Source: Sporichthyaceae bacterium (GTDB lineage: Bacteria; Actinomycetota; Actinomycetes; Sporichthyales; Sporichthyaceae). Taken from it: DNA of 64,000 nt. The DNA lies in the NCBI GenBank assembly GCA_036493475.1, contig DASXPS010000010.1:1-64000 (forward strand), written 5' to 3'. Shown here piece by piece: positions 42,307 to 52,063 of the stretch. The notes beneath the pieces are model-generated. The model saw nothing but the letters and a program-made list of their open reading frames with translations. It did no database searches and was not told where the DNA came from. Within the stretch, counting starts at the first letter, position 1; each line of letters begins with the position of its first letter. The position numbers and the translations under genes are program-made.

Positions 42307-43248
42307 GTGACCAGCGTGATCCGGCGCCGGAGGTGGACCTTCGTCGCCGCGATGCTGGCGCTGAGCTTGAGCGGCTGCGGCGGCGCGGGAGGTTCGGCGG
42401 GGTCGGCGAGCGGGTCCAGCGCGGAGCCGAACCCGCCGGCCACCGGCCCGGCGAACACGGCACCGGCCTCCGGAACCGCGGCCGCGCTGCTCGCCACGCT
42501 GGCGGTGAAGGGGCGCGCGCCGATGACCGGCTACAGCCGGGAACAATTCGGCCAGGCCTGGGCCGACGTGGACCGTAACGGCTGCGACACCCGCAATGAC
42601 GTGTTGCGCCGGGACCTCACCGGCCTCGCGTTGCGTCCGGGCACGCACGACTGTGTGGTGGTGTCCGGGACGCGCGCCGATCCCTACACCGGGCAGGACC
42701 TGCACTACGTCCGGGGCGGCAGCGTCGGCGTGGACATCGACCACGTGGTCGCGCTCGGTGACGCCTGGGCCACCGGGGCGCAGTACTGGCCGGTGGCCGA
42801 ACGCATCGCGTTGGCCAACGACCCGGGGAATCTGCTCGCGGTGGACGCCTCGGCGAACCGGCAGAAGGGCGACGCGGACGCGGCCAGTTGGCTGCCGCCG
42901 CAGAAGTCCTATCGATGTGCCTATGTAGCGCGGCAGGTCGCGGTGAAGGCCAAGTACGGGTTGTGGGCCACCGCCGCCGAGCGGGACGCAATCGGTCGGG
43001 TGCTCACCACCTGCCCGGTCCAACCGGCGCCGGCGGTCGGCCTGATGGTGCTTGCCGCGCCGGGGTTAGGTGTGGTGCCGACCGCATCGGCAACGCCGCG
43101 GTCGTCCACCACGTCCGCGGGGACTGACCCGCAATTCGCCACCTGTGCCGAGGCGCGTGCACACGGGTATGGGCCTTACACCAGAGCCGACACGGAGTAT
43201 GGCTGGTACCGCGACGCCGATGGCGACGGGACGGTCTGCGAGAGCTAA
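42307..43248 (+). CDS. secreted HNH nuclease (DUF1524) with excalibur domain
   Basis: A 313-residue lipoprotein-like protein. Signal with Cys after FVAAMLALSLSGC, then a Gly/Ser/Pro linker. The DUF1524/GmrSD-like HNH region reads VDIDHVVALGDAWATGAQYW, NDPGNLLAVDASANRQKGD, with the His-Asn-Asn/His catalytic pattern. The C-terminal excalibur domain is CAEARAHGYGPYTRADTEYG then RDADGDGTVCE, a calcium-type motif. Likely a surface-anchored DNase for nutrient uptake or defence. GTG 42307. The stop overlaps that of the convergent lipoprotein gene. Confidence 0.88.
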   Translation: MTSVIRRRRWTFVAAMLALSLSGCGGAGGSAGSASGSSAEPNPPATGPANTAPASGTAAALLATLAVKGRAPMTGYSREQFGQAWADVDRNGCDTRNDVLRRDLTGLALRPGTHDCVVVSGTRADPYTGQDLHYVRGGSVGVDIDHVVALGDAWATGAQYWPVAERIALANDPGNLLAVDASANRQKGDADAASWLPPQKSYRCAYVARQVAVKAKYGLWATAAERDAIGRVLTTCPVQPAPAVGLMVLAAPGLGVVPTASATPRSSTTSAGTDPQFATCAEARAHGYGPYTRADTEYGWYRDADGDGTVCES

Positions 43249-43799
43249 CTGCTGCCGTTCTCCGGGGCCAGGTCCGCGCAGGCCAGCTTGGGCGGGTTGA
43301 GTTCCTGCAGGGTCTGATCCGGTGACTTCTGCATGTAGATCACCACTGACTTGGCCGCCGAGCCGTCCCCGTCCACGGTCTTGTCGGCGGTGATCCCGGT
43401 GAGTTTCGCGCCGTGTCGGTCGACCTCAAAGGTGATGTCGAAGCGCACGGTGTTCGGCGGTTGATCGCTCCCGGCAGGGTCGAACTTGAAATGCGGGCCG
43501 CCCGGATCGGTGGCCGAGCAGGAGTCCGCATGCAACCACCCGAAGTACTGGCCATTGTTGTCCAGACCCGCGGCGGTGATAGTGATTCGGGTCTTGCCGT
43601 GCCCGACGACCATCTCGGTCAAGCCGACGACCGCGTCGATGTTCTTCGGCGCGGCGGGCAGGTTCGCGAAGCTGCCCTCAAAGCTTTTGTTCGCCGGGTC
43701 GGAGGCCACCAGGTCGGTCGGTGCCTTGCTCCCACCACCGCATCCGGCCAGCAGCGTCACAGCAGCGAGCGCCGCCGCCGGCGTCGCGCGCATCTTCAT
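43245..43799 (-). CDS. lipoprotein with degenerate superoxide-dismutase-like region
   Basis: A 184-residue lipoprotein (lipobox LLAGCGGG). The middle part FGWLHADSCSATDPGGPHFKFDP recalls the Cu/Zn-SOD disulfide/metal loop (HxxxxCxxxxxxGGHFxP), but the other copper His residues are absent. The C-terminus reads VVIYMQKSPDQTLQELNPP. Possibly a non-catalytic SOD-fold protein. Its stop codon shares bases with the stop of the nuclease gene on the other strand. Confidence 0.6.
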   Translation of the reverse strand: MKMRATPAAALAAVTLLAGCGGGSKAPTDLVASDPANKSFEGSFANLPAAPKNIDAVVGLTEMVVGHGKTRITITAAGLDNNGQYFGWLHADSCSATDPGGPHFKFDPAGSDQPPNTVRFDITFEVDRHGAKLTGITADKTVDGDGSAAKSVVIYMQKSPDQTLQELNPPKLACADLAPENGSS

Positions 43800-43954
43800 A
43801 CCCGGACGTCTCCAAACTCCGCTCGGCGAACTCCGCGCGGGCCATGCTAGAGCCGCTTCCTTTGGCGGACGCGGAGCACGCCGCGCACGGGCCGCGAACG
43901 TGGCCGCTCACTAGACTCGGGCCGAATCCTTCGACGCCTTGGACGTGACCGCTC

Positions 43955-46933
43955 GTGCTGACCATGCAGGACGCCCTGCTCGCGCTCACCACCTACTGGA
44001 CCGAGCGCGGCGCGATGATCGTGCAGCCGATGAACACCGAGGTCGGTGCGGGCACCGCGAACCCGGCGACGTTCCTGCGGGTGCTCGGCCCGGAGCCGTG
44101 GCGGGTGGCCTACGTGGAGCCGTCGGTGCGGCCGGACGACGCCCGCTACGGGGAGAACCCCAATCGGATTCAGATGCACACGCAGTACCAGGTGATCCTC
44201 AAGCCGGAGCCCGGCGACCCGCAGCAGCAGTACCTGGGCAGCCTCGAGGCGCTGGGCGTCGACCTGCGCGCGCACGACGTGCGTTTCGTCGAGGACAACT
44301 GGGCGCAGCCGGCCATCGGCGCCTGGGGCCTGGGCTGGGAGGTCTGGCTCGACGGCATGGAAATCACCCAGTTCACGTACTTCCAGGCGGTCGGTGGGCA
44401 GACCCTGGACCCGATCCCGGTCGAGCTGACCTACGGCATGGAACGCATTCTGATGGCCCTTCAGGGCGTCGGGCACTTCAAGGAGATCACCTACGCGCCG
44501 GGCATCTCCTACGGCGAGGCCTTCGGCCAGGCCGAGTACGAGATGAGCCGCTACTACCTCGACGACGCCGATGTCGCGACCAACCGCGCGCTGTTCGAGC
44601 ACTACGTGGTCGAGGCGCGGCGGATGGTCGAGGCGGCGCTGCCGGTGCCCGCGCAGATCTACGTGTTGAAGGCCTCGCACGCCTTCAACGTGATGGACGC
44701 CCGCGGCGCGGTCTCCACTGTCGATCGGCAGAAGTCCTTCGGCATCATGCGCGATCTGGCTCGCGACGTGGCCGGGCTGTGGATCGCCAAGCGGGCCGAA
44801 CTCGGGCACCCGCTCGGCATCCCCGCCGTGTCCGAGCCGCCGCCGCTGGCCGAGGCGGGAAATGTGCCGACCGGTCCGGTGCCCCTGGTGTTCGAGATCG
44901 GTGTGGAGGAGATGCCGCCGCACGAGTGCGGAAACACGGTCTGCGCGGTGCGCGACGCGTTGACCGCGGCGTTGGCCGGCACCGGGTTGACCCACGGCGC
45001 GATCACCGTGGACGCCACCCCGCGTCGGGTGGTCGCGACCGTCGCCGACGTCGCCGCCCGCGAGGAGGATTCGCGCCGCACGGTGAAGGGCCCGAAGGTG
45101 GCCGCGGCCTACGACGCGGACGGCAACCTAACCAAGGCCGCGCAGGGCTTTGCCCGGGGGCAGGGCGTCGAGGAGTCCGCGCTGGAGCGGATCACCCTGG
45201 ACGGCGTCGAGTACATCGGGGTCAGCACCGCGGCGGTCGGGCGTCCGGCGATTGAGGTGCTCGCCGAGATTCTGCCGGGCATCGTCACCGGGCTGCGCTC
45301 GGAGAAGAACATGCGCTGGAACGCGCCGGGGCTGTCCTTCACCCGGCCGGTGCGCTGGATCCTCGCGTTGCTCGGTGAGGCCGTGGTGCCGTTCCAGGTG
45401 TCCAATCTGTCCAGCGGGCGCGAGACGTGGGTGCACCGCGACGCGGACGCGCCGATCGTGTCGGTGCCCTCGGCCGGGACGTACGCGGACGTGCTCGCGG
45501 GCGCCGACATCGTGCTGGACAGCGCGGCCCGTCGTGCCGCGATTGTCACGGGGGCGCGGGAACTGGCCGCCTCGGTCGGCGCGACTGTCGACGTCGAGGG
45601 CGAGGCAGACGTCATCGACGAGGTGACCAACCTCGTCGAGTCCCCGAACCCGATCCTCGGCTCGTTCGAGCAGCGCTATCTGGAGTTACCGTCGGACATC
45701 CTGGTGACGGTCATGCGCAAGCACCAGCGTTACCTGCCGGTGCGCGCGGCCGACGGGACGCTGCAGGCGCACTTCGTCGCGGTCGCCAACGGCGACTGCG
45801 ATGCCGACGTGGTCCGGGCCGGCAACGAGGGTGTGCTGCGCGCCCGCTACGAGGACGCCGCCTTCTTCTGGCGCGCGGATCTGCAGGTGCCGCTCGCGGA
45901 GTTCCGAGCCCGGTTGGACAAGCTGACCTTCGTCGACAAGCTGGGTTCGATCAGCGACCGCGCCGCGCGCATCGCCGCGATCGCCGTGGACCTGTCGGCG
46001 CACGTCGAGCTGTCGGCGCCCGAACGCACGACGCTGGCCCGGGCGGGCGAACTGGCCAAATTCGACCTGGCCACCGAGATGGTAGTCGAGCTGTCCAAGC
46101 TCGCCGGTGTGATGGCGCGGGAGTACGCCACCCGGGCCGGGGAGACAACGGAGGTGGCGCAGGCGCTGCACGAGATGGAGATGCCGCGCTCCTCCGGCGC
46201 GGCCCTGCCGACGTCGCTGCCCGGCTCGCTGCTCGCCGTCGCCGACCGCCTGGACCTGCTCGCCGGTCTGTTCGGCATCGGGCTGGAGCCGAAGGGGTCG
46301 GCCGACCCGTACGCGCTGCGCCGCGCGGCCCTCGGGTTGCTCGCCATCCTGCGCGCGCACCCGCAGTTGGCCGGTATCACGATCTCCGGCGGTCTGGCCG
46401 CGGCTGCCGCGCGGCAGCCCGGCGAGGTCGCCGAGTCCCGGCAGGCCGACACCGCCAGGTTCATCGTCGGCCGCTACGAGCAGTCGTTGCTCGACGCCGG
46501 TCACCCGCACAGGCTGGTGCGGGCCGTGCTGCCGCTCGCCGACCGGCCCACAGTGGCCGACTCGACGCTGAGTTCCCTGACCCGGCTGGAACCTGACGCC
46601 GCGTTCGCATCACTGGTGGAGGCCGTGCTGCGGGTGCGCCGCATCGTGCCCGCCGATGCGCCGGCCGGCGTCGACGCGGCCCTGTTCGCCGACCCCGCCG
46701 AGGGCGCGCTCGCCGACGCCATTGCCAAGGCCCGCGCCGAACTCGGCGACGCCCCCGCGGACCTCGACCGGTTCGCCGAGGTCGGAGCCGGCCTGGTCGC
46801 CCCGATCAACACCTTCTTCGACGCGGTGCTGGTCATGGCCGAAGACCCGGCGGTCAAGGCCAACCGCGTCGGCCTGCTCGCCTCGATCCGCGACCTCGCC
46901 GACGGCGTCGTCGGCTGGGAGGCGCTGGCCTGA
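43955..46933 (+). CDS. glyQS: fused alpha-beta glycyl-tRNA synthetase
   Basis: A 992-residue fusion of the bacterial heterotetrameric GlyRS subunits. Residues about 1-290 are GlyQ (alpha catalytic): NTEVGAGTANPATFLRVLGP, VRPDDARYGENPNRIQMHTQ, EDNWAQPAIGAWGLGWEVWL, QAVGGQTLDPIPVELTYGME. Residues about 312-992 are GlyS (beta, tRNA binding): FEIGVEEMPPHE, KNMRWNAPGLSFTRPVRWIL, VMRKHQRYLPVRAADG, LDKLTFVDKLGS and a C-terminal DALR-like anticodon domain. Most actinobacteria use the unrelated eukaryote-like dimeric GlyRS, so this is unusual. GTG 43955. The reading frame is intact. Confidence 0.92.
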   Translation: MLTMQDALLALTTYWTERGAMIVQPMNTEVGAGTANPATFLRVLGPEPWRVAYVEPSVRPDDARYGENPNRIQMHTQYQVILKPEPGDPQQQYLGSLEALGVDLRAHDVRFVEDNWAQPAIGAWGLGWEVWLDGMEITQFTYFQAVGGQTLDPIPVELTYGMERILMALQGVGHFKEITYAPGISYGEAFGQAEYEMSRYYLDDADVATNRALFEHYVVEARRMVEAALPVPAQIYVLKASHAFNVMDARGAVSTVDRQKSFGIMRDLARDVAGLWIAKRAELGHPLGIPAVSEPPPLAEAGNVPTGPVPLVFEIGVEEMPPHECGNTVCAVRDALTAALAGTGLTHGAITVDATPRRVVATVADVAAREEDSRRTVKGPKVAAAYDADGNLTKAAQGFARGQGVEESALERITLDGVEYIGVSTAAVGRPAIEVLAEILPGIVTGLRSEKNMRWNAPGLSFTRPVRWILALLGEAVVPFQVSNLSSGRETWVHRDADAPIVSVPSAGTYADVLAGADIVLDSAARRAAIVTGARELAASVGATVDVEGEADVIDEVTNLVESPNPILGSFEQRYLELPSDILVTVMRKHQRYLPVRAADGTLQAHFVAVANGDCDADVVRAGNEGVLRARYEDAAFFWRADLQVPLAEFRARLDKLTFVDKLGSISDRAARIAAIAVDLSAHVELSAPERTTLARAGELAKFDLATEMVVELSKLAGVMAREYATRAGETTEVAQALHEMEMPRSSGAALPTSLPGSLLAVADRLDLLAGLFGIGLEPKGSADPYALRRAALGLLAILRAHPQLAGITISGGLAAAAARQPGEVAESRQADTARFIVGRYEQSLLDAGHPHRLVRAVLPLADRPTVADSTLSSLTRLEPDAAFASLVEAVLRVRRIVPADAPAGVDAALFADPAEGALADAIAKARAELGDAPADLDRFAEVGAGLVAPINTFFDAVLVMAEDPAVKANRVGLLASIRDLADGVVGWEALA

Positions 46934-46949
46934 CGCCGAACCGAACCGA

Positions 46950-49091
46950 TCAGGTCCGCTCCACCTCGACCAGGGTGTCGGAGAAGGTCGGGGCATTGCC
47001 CAGGTCGGCGAACTCGAAGGAGTTCACCGCGCTCACCGTGGCCAACGCCCGGGAGAGCTTGCGCCAGGCGCCGAGGTAGGCACAGGCCACGCCGGGTGCG
47101 ATCTCGTCGCTGGTCCTGGCCACCACCGTGAACGAGCCGCGGTCGTTGAACACCCGCACCTCATCGCCGTCGGTGATCTTGCGGTCGGCGGCGTCGGTGG
47201 GGTGCAGGAGAATCGCCGGGTCGCCGGCCACCCGCCGCTGCGCCGGTTGGTCGCCGTAGCTGGAGTTCAGGTAGCTGTGTGCCTTCGGCGAGATCAGGTT
47301 CAACCCGCGACCGGACGCCCAGGAGGACTCCCGCGGTGGGATGTAGTGCGGCAGCGGGTCCACCGGCTGGCCCGCCTGGTGGTCGTTGGAGCCCTGCCGG
47401 AACAGCGGCAGCACGAAGTTACCACCCGCCGCGATCGAGGCCACGAACTCTGTTTTCCCTGACGGGGTGGGGAAATTGCCCTCCGCGTGCGGGGCGTAGT
47501 GGTCCGGGTCGGGCAGGTTGAGCCGCGCCCAACCGGTTTCCCGCAGCGACTCCAGAGTGATGCCCTGCATGGCCGGCGCCGACCAGTCGAACGCGGCGGC
47601 GAGCATGTCCTCGTCGGTGCGGGTGAAGTACCCCTCGGTGAATCCCATCCGTCGCCCCAGCCGACGGAACAACTCGGTGTTCGGGATTGCCTCGCCCAAC
47701 GGTTCGATGGCCGGCTGATTGAGCGTCACGTAGAGATGACCCCAACTGAACATGATGTCGTGCTGTTCCAGCTGGCTGGTCGCGGGCAGCACGATGTCCG
47801 CCCAGTCCGCGGTGTCGGTCAGAAAGTGCTCGGAGACCACGGTGAACAGGTCCTCGCGCTTGAGCCCTTCGATCATCTTGTCCTGCTCCGGACAGACGAT
47901 GACAGGGTTGGAGTTGTAGACCATGAGCGCCTTGATCGGCGGATCCAGCGGGATGTCGCCGTTGAGGTGACGACCCAACAGGAACTGGTTGAGCACCCGG
48001 GTGCCGGGTTTGATCATCTCGGCACCGAGGAACGCCGGCCAGTTCACCGGGAACGCCCACAGCGGCAACTGCAGGATGCCGCCGCCGACCTTGCGCCAGG
48101 CCCCGACCAGCGCCGGCAGCGAAGCCAGCGCGCGCACCGTCTGCCCGCCGCCCGCGTGCCGCTCGATGGCCACGCCGATACGAATCATCGAGGGTTGCGT
48201 GGTGGCGTACTCGCGGGCGAGTGTGCGGATGTCCTCGGCGTCCAGGCCGGTCTCCGCCGCCGCGAACTCGGGCGTGTACTGACCGACGCGCTCGGCGAGG
48301 TCGGTGAAACCCGCGGTGTGGTCGCGGACGTAGGCCTCGTCGATCAGGCCCTCGTTGATGATGACGTGGATCATGGCCAGCGCCAGCGCACCGTCGGTGC
48401 CCGGCCGGATCGGCAAATGCCAATCCGCGCGTTTGGCGGTCCGGGTGCGCACCGGGTCCACCACCACGACCTTGGCGCCGCGGCGCTGGGCCTCGGCGAC
48501 GAACTTCCACAGGTGCAGGTTCGTGCTGATCATGTTGCAGGCCCAGATCAGGATGAACTTGGAGTGCACCAGGCTCTCCGGGTCCACGCCCGCGGTCGCG
48601 CCGACGGTCATCGCGTAGGCCGTGCAACAGCCGGAGTCGCAGAAAGTTCGTTCGCTGACCGTCGCACCCAGCCGGTTGAAGAACGCGTCGCCCGCGTTGA
48701 GCCCGTTGAGGATGCCCTGCGTGCCCAGGTAGCTGATCGGCAGGATCGCCTCCGCGCCGTACTCGGAGACGATCGAGGTGAATCGGGACCCGATCTCCTC
48801 GATCGCGGAGTCCCAGCTGATCCGTTCGAACTGGCCGCTGCCCTTCGGGCCGGTGCGCCGCAGCGGGAACAGAATGCGGTCGGGGGAGTAGACGGTGTCC
48901 GTGAAGTTGTTGACCTTCACGCACAGGCCGCCGTCGGTGAACGGGTGGTCGGGATCGCCGCGCACTCCCAGCGCTTTGCCGTTCTCGACGGTGACGAGCA
49001 TCGCGCACGTGTCCGGACAGTCGTGCGGACAGGCGGCCCTGACCACGCTCTGGCCGGCGGCGTTGTCGGTAAGAGGCAGGGTCGCGGTCAT
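46950..49091 (-). CDS. molybdopterin-dependent oxidoreductase (DMSO reductase family)
   Basis: A 713-residue catalytic subunit. N-terminal 4Fe-4S ligands are in AACPHDCPDTCAM and GGLCVKVNN. The cofactor regions are YLGTQGILNGLNAGDAFFN, FCDSGCCTAYAMTVG, VVVDPVRTRTAKRADWHLP, NPVIVCPEQDKM and a C-terminal molydopterin-dinucleotide domain (LLHPTDAADRKITDGDEVRV). There is no twin-Arg signal, so it is cytoplasmic. No partner iron-sulfur or membrane subunit lies nearby. Substrate unknown. ATG 49091 with GGAG; divergent from an AraC-type regulator gene. Confidence 0.9.
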   Translation of the reverse strand: MTATLPLTDNAAGQSVVRAACPHDCPDTCAMLVTVENGKALGVRGDPDHPFTDGGLCVKVNNFTDTVYSPDRILFPLRRTGPKGSGQFERISWDSAIEEIGSRFTSIVSEYGAEAILPISYLGTQGILNGLNAGDAFFNRLGATVSERTFCDSGCCTAYAMTVGATAGVDPESLVHSKFILIWACNMISTNLHLWKFVAEAQRRGAKVVVVDPVRTRTAKRADWHLPIRPGTDGALALAMIHVIINEGLIDEAYVRDHTAGFTDLAERVGQYTPEFAAAETGLDAEDIRTLAREYATTQPSMIRIGVAIERHAGGGQTVRALASLPALVGAWRKVGGGILQLPLWAFPVNWPAFLGAEMIKPGTRVLNQFLLGRHLNGDIPLDPPIKALMVYNSNPVIVCPEQDKMIEGLKREDLFTVVSEHFLTDTADWADIVLPATSQLEQHDIMFSWGHLYVTLNQPAIEPLGEAIPNTELFRRLGRRMGFTEGYFTRTDEDMLAAAFDWSAPAMQGITLESLRETGWARLNLPDPDHYAPHAEGNFPTPSGKTEFVASIAAGGNFVLPLFRQGSNDHQAGQPVDPLPHYIPPRESSWASGRGLNLISPKAHSYLNSSYGDQPAQRRVAGDPAILLHPTDAADRKITDGDEVRVFNDRGSFTVVARTSDEIAPGVACAYLGAWRKLSRALATVSAVNSFEFADLGNAPTFSDTLVEVERT

Positions 49092-49241
49092 GGGAACTCC
49101 CGGGTCGATGCGATCGAACCATCCTCCCGGTCCGCGCGCAGTGGAGCCATGACGGCGAACGACGCGGGGTTGACCACCGACGACAGGCCTCGGTACGGCC
49201 GGTTATCGTCGTCGCGCGGGTAATTGGGAGGCGATCTGCCC

Positions 49242-50192
49242 ATGGGCGTGGGCAATGCCGTCGCGGCCACCCGGACCGGTCGGGTGGGTGTGTGGCGCGA
49301 CATCGTGCGCGAGCACTTCGTCACGCTCGATGTGGACGCGGCCCGGGTCGGGCACTTCGAGGGCGTCGTGGCCACCGACGAAATCGCGCATTTGCGAGTG
49401 TCCGATGTGTCATCGGTGACGCAGGGAGTCCGCCGTACCCGGGCTTTTGCCCAGCAGGACGGAGTTCGCTATCTGCAGGCCGGGTTGGTCACCCGCGGCC
49501 GCGGACTGGTGAGCCAGGACGGTCGGGAATGCCAGTTGGGTCCGGGCGATTTCGCCGTCTACGAGACCGACCGCCCGTTCTTCTGGGGCCTGTCCGGGGA
49601 CGCCACCGCCCGCTGGAACCTGCTGGTGTTCACCTGGCCGCGTACCTGCGTGGCGCTGACCGAGCAGCAGACCGCGGCGTTGACCGCGCGGCGGCTGTCC
49701 GGACATGAGGGCATCACCGGCGTGGTCTCCCGCATGCTGCGCGATCTCGCGGGAAATCGGCCACACCCCACCGAGGGCGGCGCCGCCAAGATCGCCGATT
49801 CGTTGGCCGAGCTGGTGCTCACCGCGGCCGGCGAGGCCTGCCCCACCGGGCTGTCCGTCGCCGAGTCCGACCTGTTGGCCCGCATCGAGCAGTACCTGTT
49901 GGACAACCTCGGCGACCCGTTCCTGTCTCCGGACGGGATCGCTGCCGCGCACTTCATCTCCACCCGAGCGCTGCAGCGACTGTTCGCCGCGCGCGGGCGT
50001 ACCGTTTCCCAGTCGGTGCGCGAGGCACGGTTGGAGGCCTGCCGCCGCGACCTGCTCGCCGCCGGCCCGGGGGAGTCGGTCAGCGCGATCGCCCGGCGCT
50101 ACGGGTTTACCGACGCCGCGGTGTTTTCCCGCGCGTTCCGGGCCGCCTACGGCACCACGCCGACCGGCTACCGGGCACTGGGCGCTCGCTAG
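49242..50192 (+). CDS. AraC-family transcriptional regulator
   Basis: A 316-residue regulator. The N-terminal AraC-binding-like sensor domain includes GLVTRGRGLVSQDGRECQLG and WNLLVFTWPR. The C-terminal double HTH covers IEQYLLDNLGDPFLSPDGIA, FISTRALQRLFAARGRTVSQ, and the classic AraC tail AIARRYGFTDAAVFSRAFRA, YGTTPTGYR. ATG 49242 lies 10 bases after GGGAGG; TTG 49224 is possible. Probably regulates the divergent molybdopterin oxidoreductase. Confidence 0.88.
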   Translation: MGVGNAVAATRTGRVGVWRDIVREHFVTLDVDAARVGHFEGVVATDEIAHLRVSDVSSVTQGVRRTRAFAQQDGVRYLQAGLVTRGRGLVSQDGRECQLGPGDFAVYETDRPFFWGLSGDATARWNLLVFTWPRTCVALTEQQTAALTARRLSGHEGITGVVSRMLRDLAGNRPHPTEGGAAKIADSLAELVLTAAGEACPTGLSVAESDLLARIEQYLLDNLGDPFLSPDGIAAAHFISTRALQRLFAARGRTVSQSVREARLEACRRDLLAAGPGESVSAIARRYGFTDAAVFSRAFRAAYGTTPTGYRALGAR

Positions 50193-50345
50193 GGCGTTCT
50201 TCCCATCCCAGCCGGATGCGGCGGCGACGACAACGCGGCCAGGGGGCGTCCGGGCGTCGATCCGCGCCGGCTTACGGGATGGGGAGACACGCCCTCCGGC
50301 CCGCCCGCCAGAATGGGCCGGACGGAACCGAGCGAGGAGTTGGCG

Positions 50346-51431
50346 ATGGCACACCAGGTCAGCGGAGTCGTAGCGCTGCACAAGGGCGCTCCGGTCAGTG
50401 TGGAGACGATTCTCGTTCCCGACGCGGGCCCGGGTGAGGCGCTGGTGAAAATCGCCGCCTGCGGGGTCTGCCACACCGACCTGCATTACCGCGAGGGCGG
50501 TATCAACGACGACTTCCCGTTCCTGCTCGGCCACGAGGCCGCGGGCACCGTGGAGGCGGTCGGTCCCGACGTCACCGACGTCGCGCCCGGTGACTTCGTG
50601 ATCCTCAACTGGCGCGCGGTCTGCGGGCAGTGTCGGTCCTGCAAGCGCGGGCGCCCCTGGTACTGCTTCGCCACGCACAACGCCACCCAGAAAATGACCC
50701 TGGCTGATGGCACCCCGCTGTCCCCGGCGCTGGGCATCGGGGCGTTCGTGGAGAAGACCCTGGTCGCCGCCGGGCAGTGCACCAAGGTCGACCCGGCCGC
50801 GCCGGCCACCGCCGCCGGACTGCTCGGCTGCGGCGTCATGGCCGGCCTGGGCGCCGCGATGAACACCGGCCATGTCGGTCGGGGGGACACCGTCGCGGTG
50901 ATCGGCTGCGGCGGTGTGGGCAACGCTGCAATCGCGGGCGCCCGGCTGGCCGGGGCGCGCACGATCGTCGCCGTCGACGTGGACGAACGCAAGCTGGAAT
51001 GGGCCCGCGGCCTGGGCGCCACCCACACCGTCAATGGCAAGAATGAAGACGTGGTGGAGGCGATCCGCGCGGCCACCGAGGGCAACGGGGCCGATGTGGT
51101 GATCGAGGCGGTGGGCCGCCCGGAGACCTACAAGCAGGCCTTTTTCGCCCGCGACCTGGCGGGCACCGTGGTGCTGGTCGGCGTGCCCACCCCGGACATG
51201 GTGCTGGAGCTGCCGCTGATCGAGGTCTTCGGCCGTGGCGGGGCGCTGAAGTCCTCCTGGTACGGCGATTGCCTGCCCAGCCGGGACTTCCCGATGCTCA
51301 TCGACCTGTACCTGCAGGGCCGTCTCGACCTCGACGCGTTCGTGTCCGAGACCGTCGGTATCGGCGACGTGGAGAAGGCCTTCGAGCGCATGCACCATGG
51401 CGATGTGCTGCGCTCCGTGGTGGTGATGTAG
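50346..51431 (+). CDS. mscR: S-(hydroxymethyl)mycothiol dehydrogenase
   Basis: A 361-residue zinc alcohol dehydrogenase of the MscR type (Rv2259). Catalytic zinc site [15 protein letters not shown] and GHEAAG; structural zinc cluster [18 protein letters not shown] fold [19 protein letters not shown] with Asp in [24 protein letters not shown] is characteristic. It oxidises the mycothiol adduct of formaldehyde (and reduces S-nitrosomycothiol), showing that the organism makes mycothiol. ATG 50346 follows GAGGAG. An MBL hydrolase gene follows after 2 bases, the standard pair. Confidence 0.94.
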   Translation: MAHQVSGVVALHKGAPVSVETILVPDAGPGEALVKIAACGVCHTDLHYREGGINDDFPFLLGHEAAGTVEAVGPDVTDVAPGDFVILNWRAVCGQCRSCKRGRPWYCFATHNATQKMTLADGTPLSPALGIGAFVEKTLVAAGQCTKVDPAAPATAAGLLGCGVMAGLGAAMNTGHVGRGDTVAVIGCGGVGNAAIAGARLAGARTIVAVDVDERKLEWARGLGATHTVNGKNEDVVEAIRAATEGNGADVVIEAVGRPETYKQAFFARDLAGTVVLVGVPTPDMVLELPLIEVFGRGGALKSSWYGDCLPSRDFPMLIDLYLQGRLDLDAFVSETVGIGDVEKAFERMHHGDVLRSVVVM

Positions 51432-51433
51432 GG

Positions 51434-52063
51434 GTGGTGGCGCCGATTCAGCGACTGGTCACCGCGGGCACCTTCACTCTCGACGGGGGCAGCTGGGAGG
51501 TGGAGAACAACGTCTGGATCGTCGGCGACGAACGCGAATGTGTGGTGATCGACGCCGCACACGACGCGGACGCGATCGAGCAGGCGATCGGCGGCCGGTT
51601 GGTCAGCGCGATCCTGTGCACCCACGCGCACAACGACCACGTCAACGCGGCCACCGAACTGGCCGCCCGCAGCGGAGCGAAGATCTGGCTGCACCCGGAC
51701 GACATGGTCCTCTGGCAGATGGTGCACCCGCATTGGAACCCGGACCGCAATCTCGCCGACGGCACCACCATTTCGGTCGCGGGCACCGCATTGCACGCGC
51801 TGCACACACCGGGCCACGCGCCCGGCGCGGTGTGCTTCCACGCCCCGGACCTCGGCGTGCTGTTCTCCGGCGACACCCTGTTCGCCGGCGGGCCGGGCGC
51901 CACCGGACGGTCCTTCAGTGACTTCGCCACGATCATCGAATCGATCCGCGATCGGCTGCTGGTGTTGCCCGCGGACACCGAGGTGCGCACCGGCCACGGT
52001 GAGGGCACCACCATCGGCGCCGAGGGGCAACACCTGGACGAATGGATCACCCGCGGTCACTAG
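51434..52063 (+). CDS. MBL-fold hydrolase partner of mscR
   Basis: A 209-residue metallo-beta-lactamase-fold enzyme. Metal ligands THAHNDH (about residues 64-70), HTPGHAPGAV, FSGDTLFAGG and a final TGHGEGTTIG. By position (Rv2260 equivalent) it probably hydrolyses the S-formylmycothiol made by MscR, analogous to glyoxalase II. GTG 51434 (or the next GTG at 51437) begins it. Its TAG stop shares a CTAG with the stop of the convergent kinase gene. Confidence 0.9.
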   Translation: MVAPIQRLVTAGTFTLDGGSWEVENNVWIVGDERECVVIDAAHDADAIEQAIGGRLVSAILCTHAHNDHVNAATELAARSGAKIWLHPDDMVLWQMVHPHWNPDRNLADGTTISVAGTALHALHTPGHAPGAVCFHAPDLGVLFSGDTLFAGGPGATGRSFSDFATIIESIRDRLLVLPADTEVRTGHGEGTTIGAEGQHLDEWITRGH

